A stretch of 64,000 nucleotides of DNA. Origin: Prostheceraeus crozeri (Eukaryota > Platyhelminthes > Polycladida > Euryleptidae). Within the stretch, counting starts at the first letter, position 1, and each line of letters starts with the position of its first letter. The notes beneath the pieces were generated by a model. It worked only from the letters and a program-made list of their open reading frames with translations, had not been told where the DNA came from and searched no databases. Location of the stretch: contig CAJQUW010001793.1 of the NCBI GenBank assembly GCA_907163375.1, positions 248,001 through 312,000 on the forward strand. The letters run 5' to 3'. The position numbers were made by a program, and so were the translations under genes. This document shows positions 9,625-22,300 of the stretch, in pieces.

Positions 9625-12600
9625 CGGTTCTAGTGCTCCGATGGAGCTGGAAATTCATCATTACCATGTACAATTTGACGCTGAATCCGAATCTGCCCTC
9701 CATTTTCCCATCCGATGCTTCGTTTTGGCTCTACAGCCCACAGCCATCGCAAAAATTCTAACTTGTCGTTTTCGGAAAAAGGATGAAAAATTTTTTCTCT
9801 CCGATGGCTTTCAAATTTAGAATGCCGAAGCAGAATTTGATGCTGATTCCAAATCTGGTCTCTGATTTCCCGTCCGAGGCTTGCTTCACCCGCTAGAGCG
9901 ATTTTCATAAACATTCTAACTCTGTCGTTTTTTCGTCAAGGTACAAAATTTCAATGACGTCTCACCTCTAAACGAAGGCAGATACGAACAAGCCATGTTT
10001 TCCACTGAATTTGTCTCACTCCCAGCTTTCAAACGAGCTATTGCACGACTTTCTACGATGTCTACAACCAAAGTTGGAAGTTTGGCAGGAGGGGGGGGGG
10101 GTCAGAACTTTTTCTCTCCGATTGAGTTGGGAAGAAGTTCCTAGACCCAACATTGACCAAAACGTCCGAATTTGCACTCCGTTTTTTCATCCGAGACCTC
10201 CTTCCTGTCGAAAATGGACTTTCTCATCCCAAAACGGCCAAAACCGGACTTTCCAACTCTGACGTTTTCTTGCCATTTTCCTCCCTAAACCCAAGAAAAT
10301 AGGTCCAAACTGAGCTTTCCACTGAATTTGTCTCACTCCCAGCTTTCAAATGAGCTATTGCACGACTTTCTACGATTTCTCACACCAAAGTTGGAAGTTT
10401 GGCAGGAGGGGGGGGGTCTTCAAAACTTTTTCTCTCCGATGTAGCTGGAAACATCCTTCCTAACCCAAAATTGGCCAAAAATTCCGAATCTGGCATCCGT
10501 TTTCCCATCCGAGGTCTCCTTCTGCCCGAAAAATGGACTTTCCCATCCCAAAACATCCAAAACCTGCCTTTTCCAACTCTGACGTTTTCTTGCCATTTTC
10601 CTCCCTAAACCCAAGAAAAGTGGTCCAAACTGAGCTTTCCACTGAATTTGTCTCACTCCCAGCTTTCAAATGAGCTATTGCACGACTTTCTACGATTTCT
10701 CACACCAAAGTTTGAAGTTTGGCAGGGGGGGGGTCTTCAAAACTTTTTCTCTCTGATGTCGCTGGAAACATCCTTCTTAACCCAAAATTGGCCAAAAATT
10801 TCGAATCTTGCCTCCGTTTTCCCATCCGAGGTCTCCTGCCCGAAAAATGGACTTTCTCATCCCAAAACATCCAAAACCTGCCTTTTCCAACTCTGACGTT
10901 TTCTTGCCATTTTCCTCCCTAAACCCAAGAAAAGTGGTCCAAACTGAGCTTTCCACTGAATTTGTCTCACTCCCAGCTTTCAAATGAGCTATTGCACGAC
11001 TTTCTACGATTTCTCACACCAAAGTTGGAAGTTTGGCAGGAGGGGGGGTCTTCAAAACTTTTTCTCTCCGATGTAGCTGGAAACATCCTTCCTAACCCAA
11101 AATTGGCCAAAAATTCCGAATCTGGCCTCCGTTTTCCCATCCGAGGTCTCCTTCTGCCCGAAAAATGGACTTTCTCATCCCAAAACATCCAAAACCTGCC
11201 TTTTCCAACTCTGACGTTTTCTTGCCATTTTCCTCCCTAAACCCAAGAAAAGTGGTCCAAACTGAGCTTTCCACTGAATTTGTCTCACTCCCAGCTTTCA
11301 AATGAGCTATTGCACGACTTTCTACGATTTCTCACACCAAAGTTTGAAGTTTGGCAGGGGGGGGTCTTCAAAACTTTTTCTCTCTGATGTCGCTGGAAAC
11401 ATCCTTCTTAACCCAAAATTGGCCAAAAATTCCGAATCTTGCCTCCGTTTTCCCATCCGAGGTCTCCTGCCCGAAAAATGGACTTTCTCATCCCAAAACA
11501 TCCAAAACCTGCCTTTTCCAACTCTGACGTTTTCTTGCCATTTTCCTCCCTAAACCCAAGAAAAGTGGTCCAAACTGAGCTTTCCACTGAATTTGTCTCA
11601 CTCCCAGCCTTCAAATGAGCTATTGCACGACTTTCTACGATTTCTCACACCAAAGTTTGAAGTTTGGCAGGGGGGGGGTCTTCAAAACTTTTTCTCTCTG
11701 ATGTCGCTGGAAACATCCTTCCTAACCCAAAATTGGCCAAAAATTTCGAATCTTGCCTCCGTTTTCCCATCCGAGTTCTCCTGCCCGAAAAATGGACTTT
11801 CTCATCCCAAAACATCCAAAACCTGCCTTTTCCAACTCTGACGTTTTCTTGCCATTTTCCTCCCTAAACCCAAGAAAAGTGGTCCAAACTGAGCTTTCCA
11901 CTGAATTTGTCTCACTCCCAGCTTCCAAATGAGCTATTGCACGACTTTCTACGATTTCTCACACCAAAGTTGGAAGTTTGGCAGGAGGGGGGGTCTTCAA
12001 AACTTTTTCTCTCCGATGTAGCTGGAAACATCCTTCCTAACCCAAAATTGGCCAAAAATTCCGAATCTGGCCTCCGTTTTCCCATCCGAGGTCTCCTTCT
12101 GCCCGAAAAATGGACTTTCCCATCCCAAAACATCCAAAACCTGCCTTTTCCAACTCTGACGTTTTCTTGCCATTTTCCTCCCTAAACCCAAGAAAAGTGG
12201 TCCAAACTGAGCTTTCCACTGAATTTGTCTCACTCCCAGCTTTCAAATGAGCTATTGCACGACTTTCTACGATTTCTCACACCAAAGTTGGAAGTTTGGC
12301 AGGAGGGGGGGGGGTCTTCAAAACTTTTTCTCTCCGATGTCGCTGGAAACATCCTTCCTAACCCAAAATTGGCCAAAAATTCCGAATCTGGCCTCCGTTT
12401 TCCCATCCGAGTTCTCCTGCCCGAAAAATGGACTTTCTCATCCCAAAACATCCAAAACCTGCCTTTTCCAACTCTGACGTTTTCTTGCCATTTTCCTCCC
12501 TAAACCCAAGAAAAGTGGTCCAAACTGAGCTTTCCACTGAATTTGTCTCACTCCCAGCTTCCAAATGAGCTATTGCACGACTTTCTACGATTTCTCACAC

Positions 12601-14395
12601 CAAAGTTGGAAGTTTGGCAGGAGGGGGGGGTCTTCAAAACTTTTTCTCTCCGATGTAGCTGGAAACATCCTTCCTAACCCAAAATTGGCCAAAAATTCCG
12701 AATCTGGCCTCCGTTTTCCCATCCGAGGTCTCCTTCTGCCCGAAAAATGGACTTTCCCATCCCAAAACATCCAAAACCTGCCTTTTCCAACTCTGACGTT
12801 TTCTTGCCATTTTCCTCCCTAAACCCAAGAAAAGTGGTCCAAACTGAGCTTTCCACTGAATTTGTCTCACTCCCAGCTTTCAAATGAGCTATTGCACGAC
12901 TTTCTACGATTTCTCACACCAAAGTTGGAAGTTTGGCAGGAGGGGGGGGGTCTTCAAAACTTTTTCTCTCCGATGTCGCTGGAAACATCCTTCCTAACCC
13001 AAAATTGGCCAAAAATTCCGAATCTGGCCTCCGTTTTCCCATCCGAGTTCTCCTGCCCGAAAAATGGACTTTCTCATCCCAAAACATCCAAAACCTGCCT
13101 TTTCCAACTCTGACGTTTTCTTGCCATTTTCCTCCCTAAACCCAAGAAAAGTGGTCCAAACTGAGCTTTCCACTGAATTTGTCTCACTCCAGCTTCCAAA
13201 TGAGCTATTGCACGACTTTCTACGATTTCTCACACCAAAGTTGGAAGTTTGGCAGGCGGGGGGGTCTTCAAAACTTTTTCTCTCCGATGTAGCTGGAAAC
13301 ATCCTTCCTAACCCAAAATTGGCCAAAAATTCCGAATCTGGCCTCCGTTTTCCCATCCGAGGTCTCCTTCTGCCCGAAAAATGGACTTTCCCGTCCCAAA
13401 ACATCCAAAACCTGCCTTTTCCAACTCTGACGTTTTCTTGCCATTTTCCTCCCTAAACCCAAGAAAAGTGGTCCAAACTGAGCTTTCCACTGAATTTGTC
13501 TCACTCCCAGCTTTCAAATGAGCTATTGCACGACTTTCTACGATTTCTCACACCAAAGTTGGAAGTTTGGCAGGGGGGGGGGTCTTCAAAACTTTTTCTC
13601 TCCGATGTCGCTGGAAACATCCTTCCTAACCCAAAATTGGCCAAAAATTCCGAATCTGGCCTCCGTTTTCCCATCCGAGGTCTCCTTCTGCCCGAAAAAT
13701 GGACTTTCCCATCCCAAAACATCCAAAACCTGCCTTTTCCAACTCTGACGTTTTCTTGCCATTTTCCTCCCTAAACCCAAGAAAATTAGTCCAAACTGAG
13801 CTTTCCACTGCATTTTTCTCACTTTTAGCTTTCAAATGAGCTATTGCACGACTTTCTACGATTTCTCACACCAAAGTTTGAAGTTTGGCAGGGGGGGGGA
13901 CGTCCTCGAAATGTTTTCTCTCCGATTTTGCTGGAAACATCCTTCCCAACCCAACATTTCACGTAGAGTCCGAATCTTGCCTCCGTTTTTCCATCCGAGC
14001 ACTCCTTCATGCCGAAACATGGACTTTCTCATCCCAAAACCACCAAAACCTGCCTTTTTCCAACTCTGCCGTTTTCAGAGATTCCACCCCTTGCCTCACA
14101 AGAAAACTCCTCCTTCCATCCTTCCCAACCCAAAATTTCACGTAGATTCCGAATCTGAACTCCAATTTCCCATCCGAGACCTCCTTCATGCCGAATTCCA
14201 GCCTTTCTCATCCCAAAACCACCAAAACCCGCCTTTTCTCACTCTATCCTTCCGAGATTCCACCCCTTGCCTCGTCACTCCTCCTTCCTTCCTTCCTTCC
14301 GGAGGGGGGGGTAGGGAACAGTTTTCTCCTCACGGACCCATTCCTCCCAACACATCCTTGGCTCTCTCCCTCACCTTCCTTCCAGAGGGGGGGCT
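9625..14395. repeat. Satellite array, about 316-bp monomer, with two-monomer higher-order pattern
   Basis: The core (about 10000-13800) holds twelve head-to-tail monomers starting with GAGCTTTCCACTGAATTTGT at 10312, 10632, 10946, 11264, 11577, 11891, 12209, 12527, 12846, 13163, 13480 and 13798 (periods 313-320). Two kinds alternate: kind A has GATGTAGCTGG and TCTCCTTCTGCCCG; kind B has GATGTCGCTGG and the 4-base-shorter TCTCCTGCCCG. The order from 10312 is A-B-A-B-B-A-B-A-B-A-hybrid. Length variation comes mainly from a run of 7-12 G per monomer. Edges at 9625-10000 and 13800-14395 are diverged monomers, as expected where homogenisation fails. Many frames of 60-130 codons repeat along the array on both strands; these follow from monomer length and are not genes. 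Confidence 0.97.
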
Positions 14396-15280
14396 GAGTC
14401 AGCATGATGACTCATCGATGACTCATCACTGCACCGCACTGCGCTTGCGTCTGGGATGGGGTTACTACTCAATTTACTGCCAAAGATGACCCACTGGTGC
14501 GGCATCAGCTCAATGAATTTCGTGTTTCGATCTGCACCTGCAGAGGCAGTGATACTACTTAGAGACATAGATTAAATGGTGGCAACTGTTTACTGTTTAA
14601 TGCATTTGAATCATAGTGTCATCGTAATCTGTGATGCATGATCGAGTTTACGCATGTACCCTCATTCAATTCAGTCAGACACATGAGGCAGTATAACTCT
14701 CTCACTGAAAAATGATATTATGCTCTTAATTAACTCGCAAATCAACTGTGGACATTTTCTAAATTTTAGCTCTGTTCACTGGAAAATGTTGAGGGTTGCG
14801 TGATTGGGTATGCAAAATTTGTTGTGGCAACACCTCTGCTCATCAGCATGCCAGTGAGTTGCTACTGGCGTGAAACCTGGTCAACAGTTGGATTGATTCC
14901 GGGCCGACCCCTTGCAGGCTGCCGGACAAAACTGGTCCGAAAATCTCGGCCATTTTCCCATATCTCTGACATACACGAGTGCCTCGATGACCAAATCATA
15001 GGCTCAACTGTGCGACAGCACCGGCAGTTTTGGGCACATAGTTTGATTATCATCGGCTTATAGTTGTGGCAGGAGCAAGCCGTAGGTGTCAAAGTAAACA
15101 ACATTGAATGCCGTTGCCACAAGATGCACATATTTGGCGGTTATGCGGCAGACTATTGACAAATCAGCAATCAGAAATATGCCTATCGGTATGTTGCATT
15201 TATTGCCATAACAGGTTGGTGGATGATGTCTTTTGATGAAAATCTTCGGACGGATTGCGTGTTCAAGGAAACGACTAAAT
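14396..15280. other. Non-coding, one weak inverted-repeat pair
   Basis: No gene recognised. TTGTGGCAAC near 14822 and its complement GTTGCCACAA near 15112 bracket about 300 bp containing a GC-richer stretch with overlapping open frames on both strands (no family recognised). This could be a small non-autonomous DNA transposon, but no target duplication is clear. Confidence 0.3.
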
Positions 15281-15428
15281 TTTCATGAGGAAAAGCGTAG
15301 AACACGCAGTAGGGCCTATTTGCAAGAAAAAAAGATAATTGCATCTATTAGACAAGTTTACCAATTGAATTGAAAGAAGTATATGTTGAATAAATTACTA
15401 TGTGTCAGTCAATCGTTTGGATTTCGAG

Positions 15429-16265
15429 CTATATTGACATCAATGTAAAGTAGAGCTTAATTACCTTTAAATTTGACGAAGTTCCTTGCTGAACTTTCAG
15501 CACAGTCGAGCATTTCGTGCAACAGGCGCTGTCCTCGCTGACTTTGAAAAAAAGTTCAATCGATCTTGGATTACTCAAAAATCTTGTTTTTGTATCCACC
15601 TGGTCGTCACTATCATTTGTGGATGTCGTTGAAATTGGTGCTTCTTGTTCTGAAGTCTGGCCTGCACACATGCGCTTCGTGCTCGTAAAATATTTCTTCA
15701 TTTTCTTTCGAGTCTTTTTTGTGGCCGACCGCCTCCAGCGCAAAAATGAAATGAAATGATCTTCCTTGATCAATGACCTGTATTTCTACAACTCATTCAC
15801 AAAGTAGGATTGTCAGGCGCCTGGAGTCTGGCTGAGCGCAGCGAAGTTTTGGGTAACTGGTGAAAACAATCCTATTGTTTTGATGGCTACACTATGCAGA
15901 CATACGCTTCTTCAAGGCGCCATTCGGTCGGTCGGTGGGTGAGAGCAAAGACAAGAGCGGGAGAGGAATGGACAATCCTTGCCATAGTTGAGCACGGCTT
16001 CAGCAGCATACCGCTCCCCAAGTCTTGCAAGAGGAACAAAAGTAACTTCATAGATATCTCTACCTGGTGTCTGCGCTCGAGGTTGAAGGAGACAATTCAT
16101 TTACAGCACGATTCCAATCAGCCGAATCGCGAATCGCTTTAAAATAAAATCAGTCCGATTCGATTATCCAAACCGGTTTTTCGACAAACTTCCGATTCGA
16201 AAATGAAATTCCGAATGTTCGGATAATCGGAATTTTTAGTCCGATTATCCGATTGCCCACCTCTG
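15429..16265 (-). mobile_element. hAT transposon 5' fragment with BED-finger remnant
   Basis: The right edge reads, on the minus strand, CAGAGGTGGGCAATCGG and continues with repeated GATAATCGGA/CCGATTATCC words, which is a typical hAT terminus with subterminal repeats. About 490 bp inward, a 114-codon frame (15773 to 15429, minus) ends in a BED-type segment: IELFFKVSEDSACCTKCSTV followed by a GTSSNL motif. The CxxC half is present, but the His pair that normally follows NLxxH is gone, so the finger is incomplete. No catalytic or dimerisation part is seen beyond it, and the other terminus was not found, so this is a truncated copy. Confidence 0.6.
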
Positions 16266-16269
16266 TAAT

Positions 16270-17285
16270 TTATATTCCCCCAATCAGTGGCGTCGCGTGC
16301 TCCCTGACCATAGGCCTTCACTCGGCATTGGGATACTATTTCTATACAAAGCACTTTTATGTCACAACATTAATTTTCATAAAAGCTGAATTTTTAATAA
16401 CAATTTTCCGAACATTTTTTAAGGTCAAGTGAATGTGCACATGAGAAGTGATTGCTTATGTCACTTAACCACCTTACTGAAGGAGCTGAGATCACTATAT
16501 CCCCTCTCTGTCCAGACCACATTTTCTCGAGAAAAAAGGAGGCAAGGCAAACAGTTTCTTGCGTTTTTGACGGCCGGTCAGCCACTCACATGTTTGAAAT
16601 TTTGATGCATTAAAATGTCTTGTGTATTTCTTATTTCTTTCTGTGTGAGTACTTTCAATTTCATATCAGGTGTTGGCCTACCTTGCTTGCCGACTGTCAT
16701 CTTTTTAGTATATTCCCTTGGGACGTAAGGCGTGGTTATGATCTCATCTGCAGTACTAAACATAGCGTCACATCAATCACGTAAAAACAAATTTTTGAAT
16801 TCTACCGAATCTGGGTGTTCGAGTCAGATGCATTACTCTGCATTCATTGGAGAACGCTCATCATCTGATCGCAGTCTTGTCTGAACGTCATCCATCTGCC
16901 ACTGTTGACGTATTGGCTTCTCTCACATTAAGCGGAGCTAGGAACAATTGGGTTGCGCCCAATTAATATTTAGGCACCGCGCCTCGATCAATAATTGCGT
17001 AGAATTTCATTGCAAAAATTGGAGAAGGCAACGCATCATGTCTATCGGGAAAGCCAATATTTACGCGGGCGCGTGCGCTTACTGCCTCACACGCACACAA
17101 CTCTCTTTCGCTGTCTGAACATCAGTGCTCCGTCTGAACACACGACTTGCTTGTGTGCCTAATTGTTCGAAGAAAACAGCTGTGATTCAAGCACGTGCTG
17201 CAAAACTGTTCACTCTTGAGGTTGAGCGTCTGATTTTGAGACGGAAAGCTGTGCACAGCTGCTATCACGAGAAGCTATCGAATTT
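16270..17285. other. Intergenic, no gene recognised
   Basis: Short frames on the minus strand (near 16394-16585 and 16578-16763) match nothing I know. The stretch 16900-17290 has moderately raised CpG. I see no repeat array or RNA gene. Confidence 0.4.
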
Positions 17286-17289
17286 AAAT

Positions 17290-19330
17290 GAATGATGACA
17301 CTACTCATTTTTATAAATGTTGGTAAATTATTTTTGAGTATGCGCCGAAGGCCTCGCAGGTACGGAGAAGACGCCACTGCCCCCAATATTATAATTGGAT
17401 GCGATCTAAATGATTTTGACTGTTCTACTGTTAAGCACTCATTTGATCTTGTTAATAAAGTTACGGTACCGACACGATTTGATCTTGTTAATGAAGTTAC
17501 GGTACCGACACGTTTCGTTAGTATTTTGGATATATTCCTTGTAAGTAGATCTTTGTGTGAAAGCTACAATAGTGCTGAAGTTGGACCTACTACTTTTAGT
17601 CATCGCAGAGGATCCCATTGTACAGTTTTGTTAAAACCTTTTCAGCAGATGTTTCAAAGTGTGTCTTCTGTACACAAGCTGTTTGATTTCAGAAAGTCCT
17701 AGATTGCAGATTTTCTATCTGCCCTTAATGATATTTCTTTTCAAAGTGTATGATGCTGTTGATACTGAATCTATAGTCCGAAACTTTTATGCCATTTTTC
17801 TTGAATGTGTTTTTTCGTGTATACCAGTAAAAGAAGTCTTTCTATCAAAAAAGAACAAGCCTTGGATGTCTCCCATGGCAAAAGACATGGTTAATCGAAG
17901 GTGGAAGGCTTACCGAAATCGAGTATTTCAAGAATATAATCGCCTGAAAATTAAATGCAAGGAAAATTGGGTTCAAAGATCTAAACATCTTCAAAGGACA
18001 TTTGGCAAATTGTTTCCCACTATTGAGGCAAAATTGGCAATAATTCTATTGAGTCGCTGATTGCTCAATATCCTGATGCTGCTGCTGCTGCTAAGGAAAT
18101 TAATCAAAGATTTATTGACAATTTTAGTGAGCACAGGGTATTTGAATTCAGTTTTGATGATGACTGGTGCCCTCTATCCGACCCAATGGATATTTTTCAT
18201 TTCTTAGATAAATTGTCTTTACCCAAAGTTACAGGAGCAGATGGAATTCCTAATCGTTTGTTTTGTATAAGATTGCCGCACCGTTTATTTCTGAGTCATT
18301 GTGTCATATCATTAATACATCTGTTTTGTATCGTGTTGTGCCATCATCTTTAAAGTCATGTGTAGAAAATCTAAGACCTATCAATATTTCATGTACCATT
18401 TTTTGTACCATGTAAAATCCTCGAAAAACATGTTTTGTCACATACGCATTCATATATTGTCAAATGCACTCCGCCTTTTCAATTCGCTTACAAACCGAAA
18501 TCTGATTGCACCTGTGCATTGATTACTTTGTATTACCTGACCTAAATGTTAGATGCTAGCGGTACTACTGCGACTTTGTTAATCACGTGCGATTTTTCAT
18601 GTGCTTTTGATAGGGTCCGACATGATATTTTGGTAGAGAAATTGTATAAATTGGACTTCCCTAATGGTTTTATTCAGTGGATTTATTCGTATCTAAAGGA
18701 TCGCCATCAAAGTGTAAAATTTCGTGATATCTTAAGTGATTCAGTGTTTTTAAGCAGTGGTTGTCCTCAAGGATCTTTGTTAGGTCCGTTTTTGTTCCTT
18801 CTTTATTGTCATGATGTCATACCAAAGCATTCTCTGACGAAGTATATTCAGTATGCGGATGATTTGAATATTCTCATTCCTATTTCAAAAGATGAACAAG
18901 AGTCGAAACTTTGTGTTATGGAAGAAATTTCTAACATTCAGAAATGGTCCGAGAATAATGATCTTCTTAATGCGGCGAAAACAGAAATTGTAATTTTTGG
19001 AAAACAGAATTTCACTTGTAGCGATGTTTTTTCTAATTTATCGTTTAGTGCTCTCAAGAGCGCGAAAATACTCGGTGTCACATGGAACCAAGATATATCC
19101 TGGAGTTTACATTTTAAAGAGATGGAGCGTAAATGTTCACAACGTCTGTTTTCACTCAAGTCTCTAAAATATACTTTAGAGCATTTGAGTCGTTGTACAT
19201 GAATTTACGAGATCCATGTCATCCTTTGAATATATTTTGACCGACGCAATCCGTCAGACGTGTTACTATTCCATTTTTTCGCACAACTCGTAGACAAAAT
19301 TCTTTTCCAATAGCTTTTATGCTACATCAA
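17290..19330 (+). mobile_element. Jockey/CR1-like LINE, decayed, 5'-truncated
   Basis: The fragment enters in the C-terminal half of the endonuclease: GCDLNDFD stands for the GDFNDFD motif (position 1 of the catalytic trio changed from GDFN to GCDLN) and is followed by VTVPTRF and SILDIFLVS. A KNKPWMSPMAKDM linker leads to the RT, where PKVTGADGIP begins the domain, DFSCAFDRVRHDIL holds the first catalytic Asp, GCPQGSLLGPFLF is the PQG motif and QYADDLNIL is the YADD box. The RT core at 18546-19202 is open for 218 codons, but the linker and RT N-terminus are in several frames. Downstream LRDPCHPLN resembles the usual C-terminal end. A 36-bp in-frame tandem duplication (17442-17513) doubles FDLVN(K/E)VTVPTR. 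Confidence 0.88.
18546..19202 (+). CDS. LINE reverse transcriptase core (ORF fragment)
   Basis: The 218-codon open piece of the LINE carries RT blocks 3 to 7: the first catalytic Asp in DFSCAFD (about residue 16), the PQGSLLGP block (about residue 74), YADD (about residue 103) with both Asp present, and a GVTWNQDISWSLHF block. Both catalytic sites are therefore intact, but the fragment lacks the endonuclease and RT blocks 0-2 in the same frame. It is not expected to make an active protein. Confidence 0.85.
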   Translation: MLDASGTTATLLITCDFSCAFDRVRHDILVEKLYKLDFPNGFIQWIYSYLKDRHQSVKFRDILSDSVFLSSGCPQGSLLGPFLFLLYCHDVIPKHSLTKYIQYADDLNILIPISKDEQESKLCVMEEISNIQKWSENNDLLNAAKTEIVIFGKQNFTCSDVFSNLSFSALKSAKILGVTWNQDISWSLHFKEMERKCSQRLFSLKSLKYTLEHLSRCT

Positions 19331-19334
19331 AGTG

Positions 19335-22300
19335 GTGATGTAAAACTCTAACATTGCTGTGCATTTTGATTTTCATTTTGACAAATATACTGTTTTTCTC
19401 TCTCTCTCTCTCCCTCAACAACTCTGAATCAGGAGTGAGCACAACGGAAGGATCACCTTTGCTAACGGCTGAAAAAAAACATGACTCCAATGACAACAAA
19501 TGTGAGGAGCTTGGTTGGGATGTATTCCGATGGTGGTTACAGTCTGCGGGTCATGGGGAGAAGAAGCCCTAAATACATTCTCTCGGATTGCTTCCAGACT
19601 CTCCACACCGACTTCAGCGACCTTTTCTGAGTCACGGGAGACCATAAAAAATGTCCATCGCTCTGATGCGCCACAACGCCCGAGCATTTCTATATGTATC
19701 TTTAAATATGGCCAAAATTGGCAGGCATGAACTGGCTCTGGCTGGGTCGCCGCGTTACTTTGACTCTTGATTTCTTTTGGTTCTCTTTTGTACTTTCTGT
19801 ATCACACAGGTTTAGGTATAGCATTTGTTATTTCAGGAATTTAGTCTAGCCTCTGCTGTCTCGTAGAAATTATTGCAAATATACATGACTTCATTAGAAA
19901 AAAAATCCGGACTATGCTTCACCCCATGCCACCCGACGAGTGAGTGAATTATTGAAATTTGAATACATGTAATGAACTAGCTGTCAGTGTCTCCAGATTG
20001 AAACGCCATTGGAAACGATGGATCATTAATCAGAAGTCGTGTTATACTAGAACACACAGTCATTCTCTAGAAAATGACAATAATTTGATCGGCTAAGGAT
20101 AAAAAATAAAAGTCAACAATTGTCACACATTTCATCCCTTAAATAATTACTGTGTTTCCTAGTTTATTTTTTGAATGACATGCATAAACTAAGTTAATCG
20201 CATCTTATGTAATGAGCTATTGCTTAATCTGGTGCATTCCGGAGTTGACATCATGCGGACTATATTTTTCTGAAGTTGACATATAGGCCTATCGTTCTGC
20301 TTCATGGTCATGGATTGACATACTGTAATTGGCATGTATAATACATGTAGACCACACTGTATGTCACCTATCACTATTTCAGAAATATTACTTATTGGAC
20401 ATACTTCAATGATTCCACTCTACAATGTGTCTTTTGCGTACAATGTACGTGTAGCTGTACTTAGTGAGTACTTTTGAAATGTTTTCATACACTTGAGTTT
20501 TTCCCCGATTGTTTGAGATTCACAATTACGCACCGGACTATAACTATTTAGAAACAAAAATTTGTGCCCTGAATTGTGACTTTTCATAGCTGTAGGCATA
20601 TATTACTGACAATACAAAGATTATCGGAACTGTTGAAAGATGCATATGCGCATGAACAATCATGAATGTCGATACTTATAAACTTGCTGCAATTATGTCT
20701 ATACCTAATTTTCAACGTAAGCATACTGTCATGCAGGTGAGAAAACCTACATGACGTAATGGCAGTGGGCCTAACTTCATGAAAGGTCAGTGCATTTCAG
20801 ACAGAATTCACGTAACAAGATTTCATCTCTAAATTCTAGGACATATTTCCAAATATTAAAATCAAGATCTGCCGGAGGAATAATAGAATATCTCAACTGA
20901 AACTATCTCAGAAGTTCCAATACAGAACATGCCTACGTAACAATTGGAAAAAATGGCGATTTATCAACATGCAGACTTAATCTTATATTTTAATTTTCAG
21001 TCACTTATCCATGCGGCATGTTTTCAATATTTGTTTATTATCACATAGAAGACATTCCTCAACATACGAAAATGCTTGATTGCTAAAAACGTTGATTGAT
21101 AAAATACGCAAAATCACCAGGCAAGAATTGTGATGCTTTCAAGCGAAGGATGCTGAAAAGTGAAGATTAACTTGGATGAAATAAATTGAAACGGCGCTGA
21201 CTAGGAAACTGAAATTGAAGTTAATTAACTTTTTACATTGAATCTCAGGTGTGCTAGGTTCTAGCAGCTCAAAATATGTTATCTGTTATAGTAGCACCCG
21301 GATTCATTTTGAAAAGCAACCGTCACTTACTTTTCGTATGGTGTCGTTGGCATCCATCCCTTGAATTCATGTGCTTCATCGTCCCTTTTTCGGAGTAGGC
21401 CTAGTCTTAGATCAGAACTGTGATCGAGCCTTTTGCATAACGATTCGAAGATGATTCAATTTTCTAGATTCCCCATAATGGCTGTTCTTTTTTCTCAGCA
21501 TTCACTTTCTAACTCGACGCAGATTCTTTTGTTAGTCATCATTCTTATCGTTAGCAGTAGCCTTTAGCTGATGTCAACATTTTTAGACTCTACATATTTG
21601 GTATTGCAAATATTTTGGCACTCCCACTATTGATTTCAAATTCTTTCTTGTCAGATTATGGGATTGCTTTATGCTCATTGATCCCACATAGCCTTCTCTT
21701 TTCGCTTTGTTTCAGAGCTGAATCATATTTCAATTACACAATGATAATGTGTAAATAGTTAATTTGGTATCGCAGATAAAGTTTTCAAGTGTGAATTGTC
21801 AGTCAAAGTTCCATCTAAAAATCTTCCATCTGGCGTATCTGTAACTTTCTCGTGTTACTGAGTGCATACTCAGACCAATGTCAGATATTCATAGGCACAA
21901 TACCAAATATCTGTATATTTAGAAATTTCAGGTTAATTAATAACACATGTAATTGACCAGAATTCATCAGGATCATTTGTAATTTTAGTTCATTGAGCAT
22001 AGACGGGTCCAACTTCTTCATTGCATATTGAAGTTGATCATGGCAACTGCGGAACTGACGTGGCGTTCCGGAGTTGACGATCTGTGACATATTTCTCTTC
22101 AGAATGATAGCAACTGAATCAGTTATAATCTAAGTTTATTATAATTGATCAGTATTCATCACAGTAAAATTCAGGACCAGTAGATTTGGCATTGATTTTT
22201 TGGCTAGACAAACAAAATGTTCCGGAGTTGACATCGAATAAAAATACGCACTTGAAGTAAATATTTTTCATCGTGCTATTTATTTGATAGGACATAACTT

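Noticed and set aside
10011-14489. Dozens of open frames of 60-217 codons on both strands across the satellite
   Set aside because: They repeat with the monomer, shift with the G-run length and have no domain. They are translations of repeat DNA.
14822-15120. Small transposon bounded by TTGTGGCAAC / GTTGCCACAA
   Set aside because: The 10-bp inverted repeat alone, without a target duplication or further terminal similarity, is not enough.
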